Origin: Pseudomonadota bacterium
GTDB taxonomy: Bacteria > Bdellovibrionota > UBA1018 > CAIMNF01
NCBI GenBank assembly: GCA_027482725.1
Contig: JAIXVT010000109.1
Coordinates: forward strand, 1 to 6,400
DNA length: 6,400 nt
Direction: 5' to 3'
The notes under the pieces: model-generated
Databases searched by the model: none
The model's input: only the letters and a program-made list of their open reading frames with translations
What the model was told of the DNA's origin: nothing
In this document: positions 5,323 to 6,400 of the stretch, piece after piece
Position numbering within the stretch: the first letter of the stretch is position 1
How the letters are laid out: every line of letters begins with the position of its first letter
Translations under genes and position numbers: made by a program

Positions 5323-6400
5323 TTAAGGGGATTTTTTAAGTTGGTCACGAACGATTGTTAAAGAATCAAGAGAAGGATGAAGAGAATACTTCCGAAGAGG
5401 CACGGACAACCGAAATGGCGGATTGATTCCAAACCACAACTGCGTGCGGTCCGCGATAAAAAGATACGGCTGATCCCGATAAATCAACTGGGATAGTTTT
5501 CCCAAAAGTTTTTGTCTTGATTCCAAATCGGGCGCCTTGGTCATATCCAATAGGATTCGATCCACATCCGGGTTGCTATAACCCCCGAAATTCGATCCTT
5601 TTTGAATCGATTCCGTTGCCCAGTGCTGAACAGGATCATGATAAGCCAATCCGATCGACCATAACAAAAACGCCATTTCAAACTGCTTGGCATGAAGCCG
5701 CTCAAAATATTGGGCCGAGTCCACGAGCTGAATTTGAATCACGATACCGCATTTTTTTAACGATTCTTGCGCTTGCAGGGCAAGGGACTTTGCTGTTTCC
5801 GACTGACTTGAAACCGTAATCGTGAACTCTGTTTTTCCGCCAGGACAACTCCAGCTCAATCCTTCAGACGTGCAGCCGGCTTTTTCTAATTCCGCGCGCG
5901 CCAATTCGATACTCCACCGATAACGTCCTGCGCGGACTGACGGAGCTGTCGCCGACACGCCCCCAGAAAATGGCCCCACCGATGCCGAGGCAAGACCATG
6001 ATAGGCATTCTCCACCATCTGATCCAGAGGAACGCAATGGGCGATGGCCTGGCGCACATGACTGCTTTTGAGGACGGGGTGCTGAAGTTGATACACAAAC
6101 CCGGACCATGATACCCCAGGGGTCGATGCTTTCACGATGCGGGAATCGGAAATTTTATCCTTAAGGACAAGCGGAACCAAGTCCGGAGATAATGAAATAA
6201 AATCTAGTTTACCCTGACGCCAATGCTCGTAAGCCAAACGGGAATCGGGGATAATTTTATAGATCCAATTTTTCACCGGGAAAATACCGCGATATTGGGC
6301 GTGATGACGGATCCAAAGCTGGTCTCTTTGTTTCAAAACAAGTTCTTCATTGGGATTAAAGCGATCTACAATATACGGCCCAGAGGTCACAGGATTCATC
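5323..6400 (-). CDS. Family 5 extracellular solute-binding protein (peptide ABC transporter type), partial
   Basis: About 359 C-terminal residues of a periplasmic binding protein, cut by the right edge. The visible part begins NPVTSGPYIVDRFNPNEELV, the family's typical NPVGTGPY segment that normally lies about one third into the mature protein. Later landmarks include VRQAIAHCVPLDQMV, the lobe segment AFLLWSIGLAYHDPVQHW, and FGGYSNPDVDRIL followed by the R-Q-LL-LSQLIY-D-PYLFI pattern near the C terminus. Members capture oligopeptides, dipeptides, nickel or other solutes for an ABC importer; the ligand cannot be told from this fragment. ATG 6399 is probably an internal methionine, because a signal peptide and the N-terminal lobe are missing and must lie beyond the window. 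It ends at TAA 5325-5323, 6-9 bp before thrS, and is probably co-transcribed with it. No permease or ATPase gene is in view. Confidence 0.88.
   Translation of the reverse strand, partial: MNPVTSGPYIVDRFNPNEELVLKQRDQLWIRHHAQYRGIFPVKNWIYKIIPDSRLAYEHWRQGKLDFISLSPDLVPLVLKDKISDSRIVKASTPGVSWSGFVYQLQHPVLKSSHVRQAIAHCVPLDQMVENAYHGLASASVGPFSGGVSATAPSVRAGRYRWSIELARAELEKAGCTSEGLSWSCPGGKTEFTITVSSQSETAKSLALQAQESLKKCGIVIQIQLVDSAQYFERLHAKQFEMAFLLWSIGLAYHDPVQHWATESIQKGSNFGGYSNPDVDRILLDMTKAPDLESRQKLLGKLSQLIYRDQPYLFIADRTQLWFGINPPFRLSVPLRKYSLHPSLDSLTIVRDQLKKSP

Noticed and set aside
5517..6109. Open frames of 70-100 codons overlapping the solute-binding gene on both strands
   Set aside because: They overlap a gene with clear family motifs and show no recognisable domains or ribosome binding sites.
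6397..6399. ATG at the right edge as the true start of the solute-binding protein
   Set aside because: The protein would lack a signal peptide and the first lobe; the sequence after it is the internal NPVTSGPY segment, so the gene continues beyond the window.

Overview
The window looks like chromosomal DNA of a motile, Gram-negative, delta-proteobacterial or Bdellovibrionota-like bacterium. This rests on an E. coli-type CheY, a CheX-type phosphatase, HD-GYP and PilZ cyclic-di-GMP proteins, a peptide-transporter binding protein and moderate GC content. The lineage is an inference from gene content and protein style. No rRNA, tRNA, insertion sequence, integrase or CRISPR array was seen.

Layout from left to right. 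(1) Minus strand, 1-323: the N-terminal 107 residues of a protein with a MbcA/ParS/Xre-type (DUF2384) domain, cut by the left edge. (2) Minus strand, 356 to about 733: a small PilZ-domain protein whose start is problematic. These two genes read leftward, 32 bp apart, and may be co-transcribed. (3) About 734-832: a divergent intergenic region with a candidate leftward promoter and the cheY ribosome binding site. (4) Plus strand, 833-3486: a tight three-gene operon of a CheY, a pseudo-receiver/HD-GYP protein and a STAS-like/CheX-like fusion. (5) Minus strand, 3496-5313: threonyl-tRNA synthetase without the N-terminal TGS domain, convergent with the operon and only 9 bp from it. (6) Minus strand, 5323 to the right edge: the C-terminal part of a family 5 peptide/solute-binding protein, directly upstream of thrS and probably co-transcribed with it.

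The notable part is 356-3486. A phosphorylatable CheY lies with a protein carrying the CheX phosphatase motif, an HD-GYP protein that keeps its metal ligands but lacks a phosphorylatable receiver, and a divergent PilZ cyclic-di-GMP receptor. Together they suggest a compact module joining CheY phosphorylation to cyclic-di-GMP turnover and sensing. Each family is known. The combination, the STAS-CheX fusion, the altered HD-GYP signature and the odd PilZ start are what deserve follow-up. The thrS/solute-binding half is ordinary housekeeping and transport, apart from the missing TGS domain and the lack of a Shine-Dalgarno sequence for thrS.
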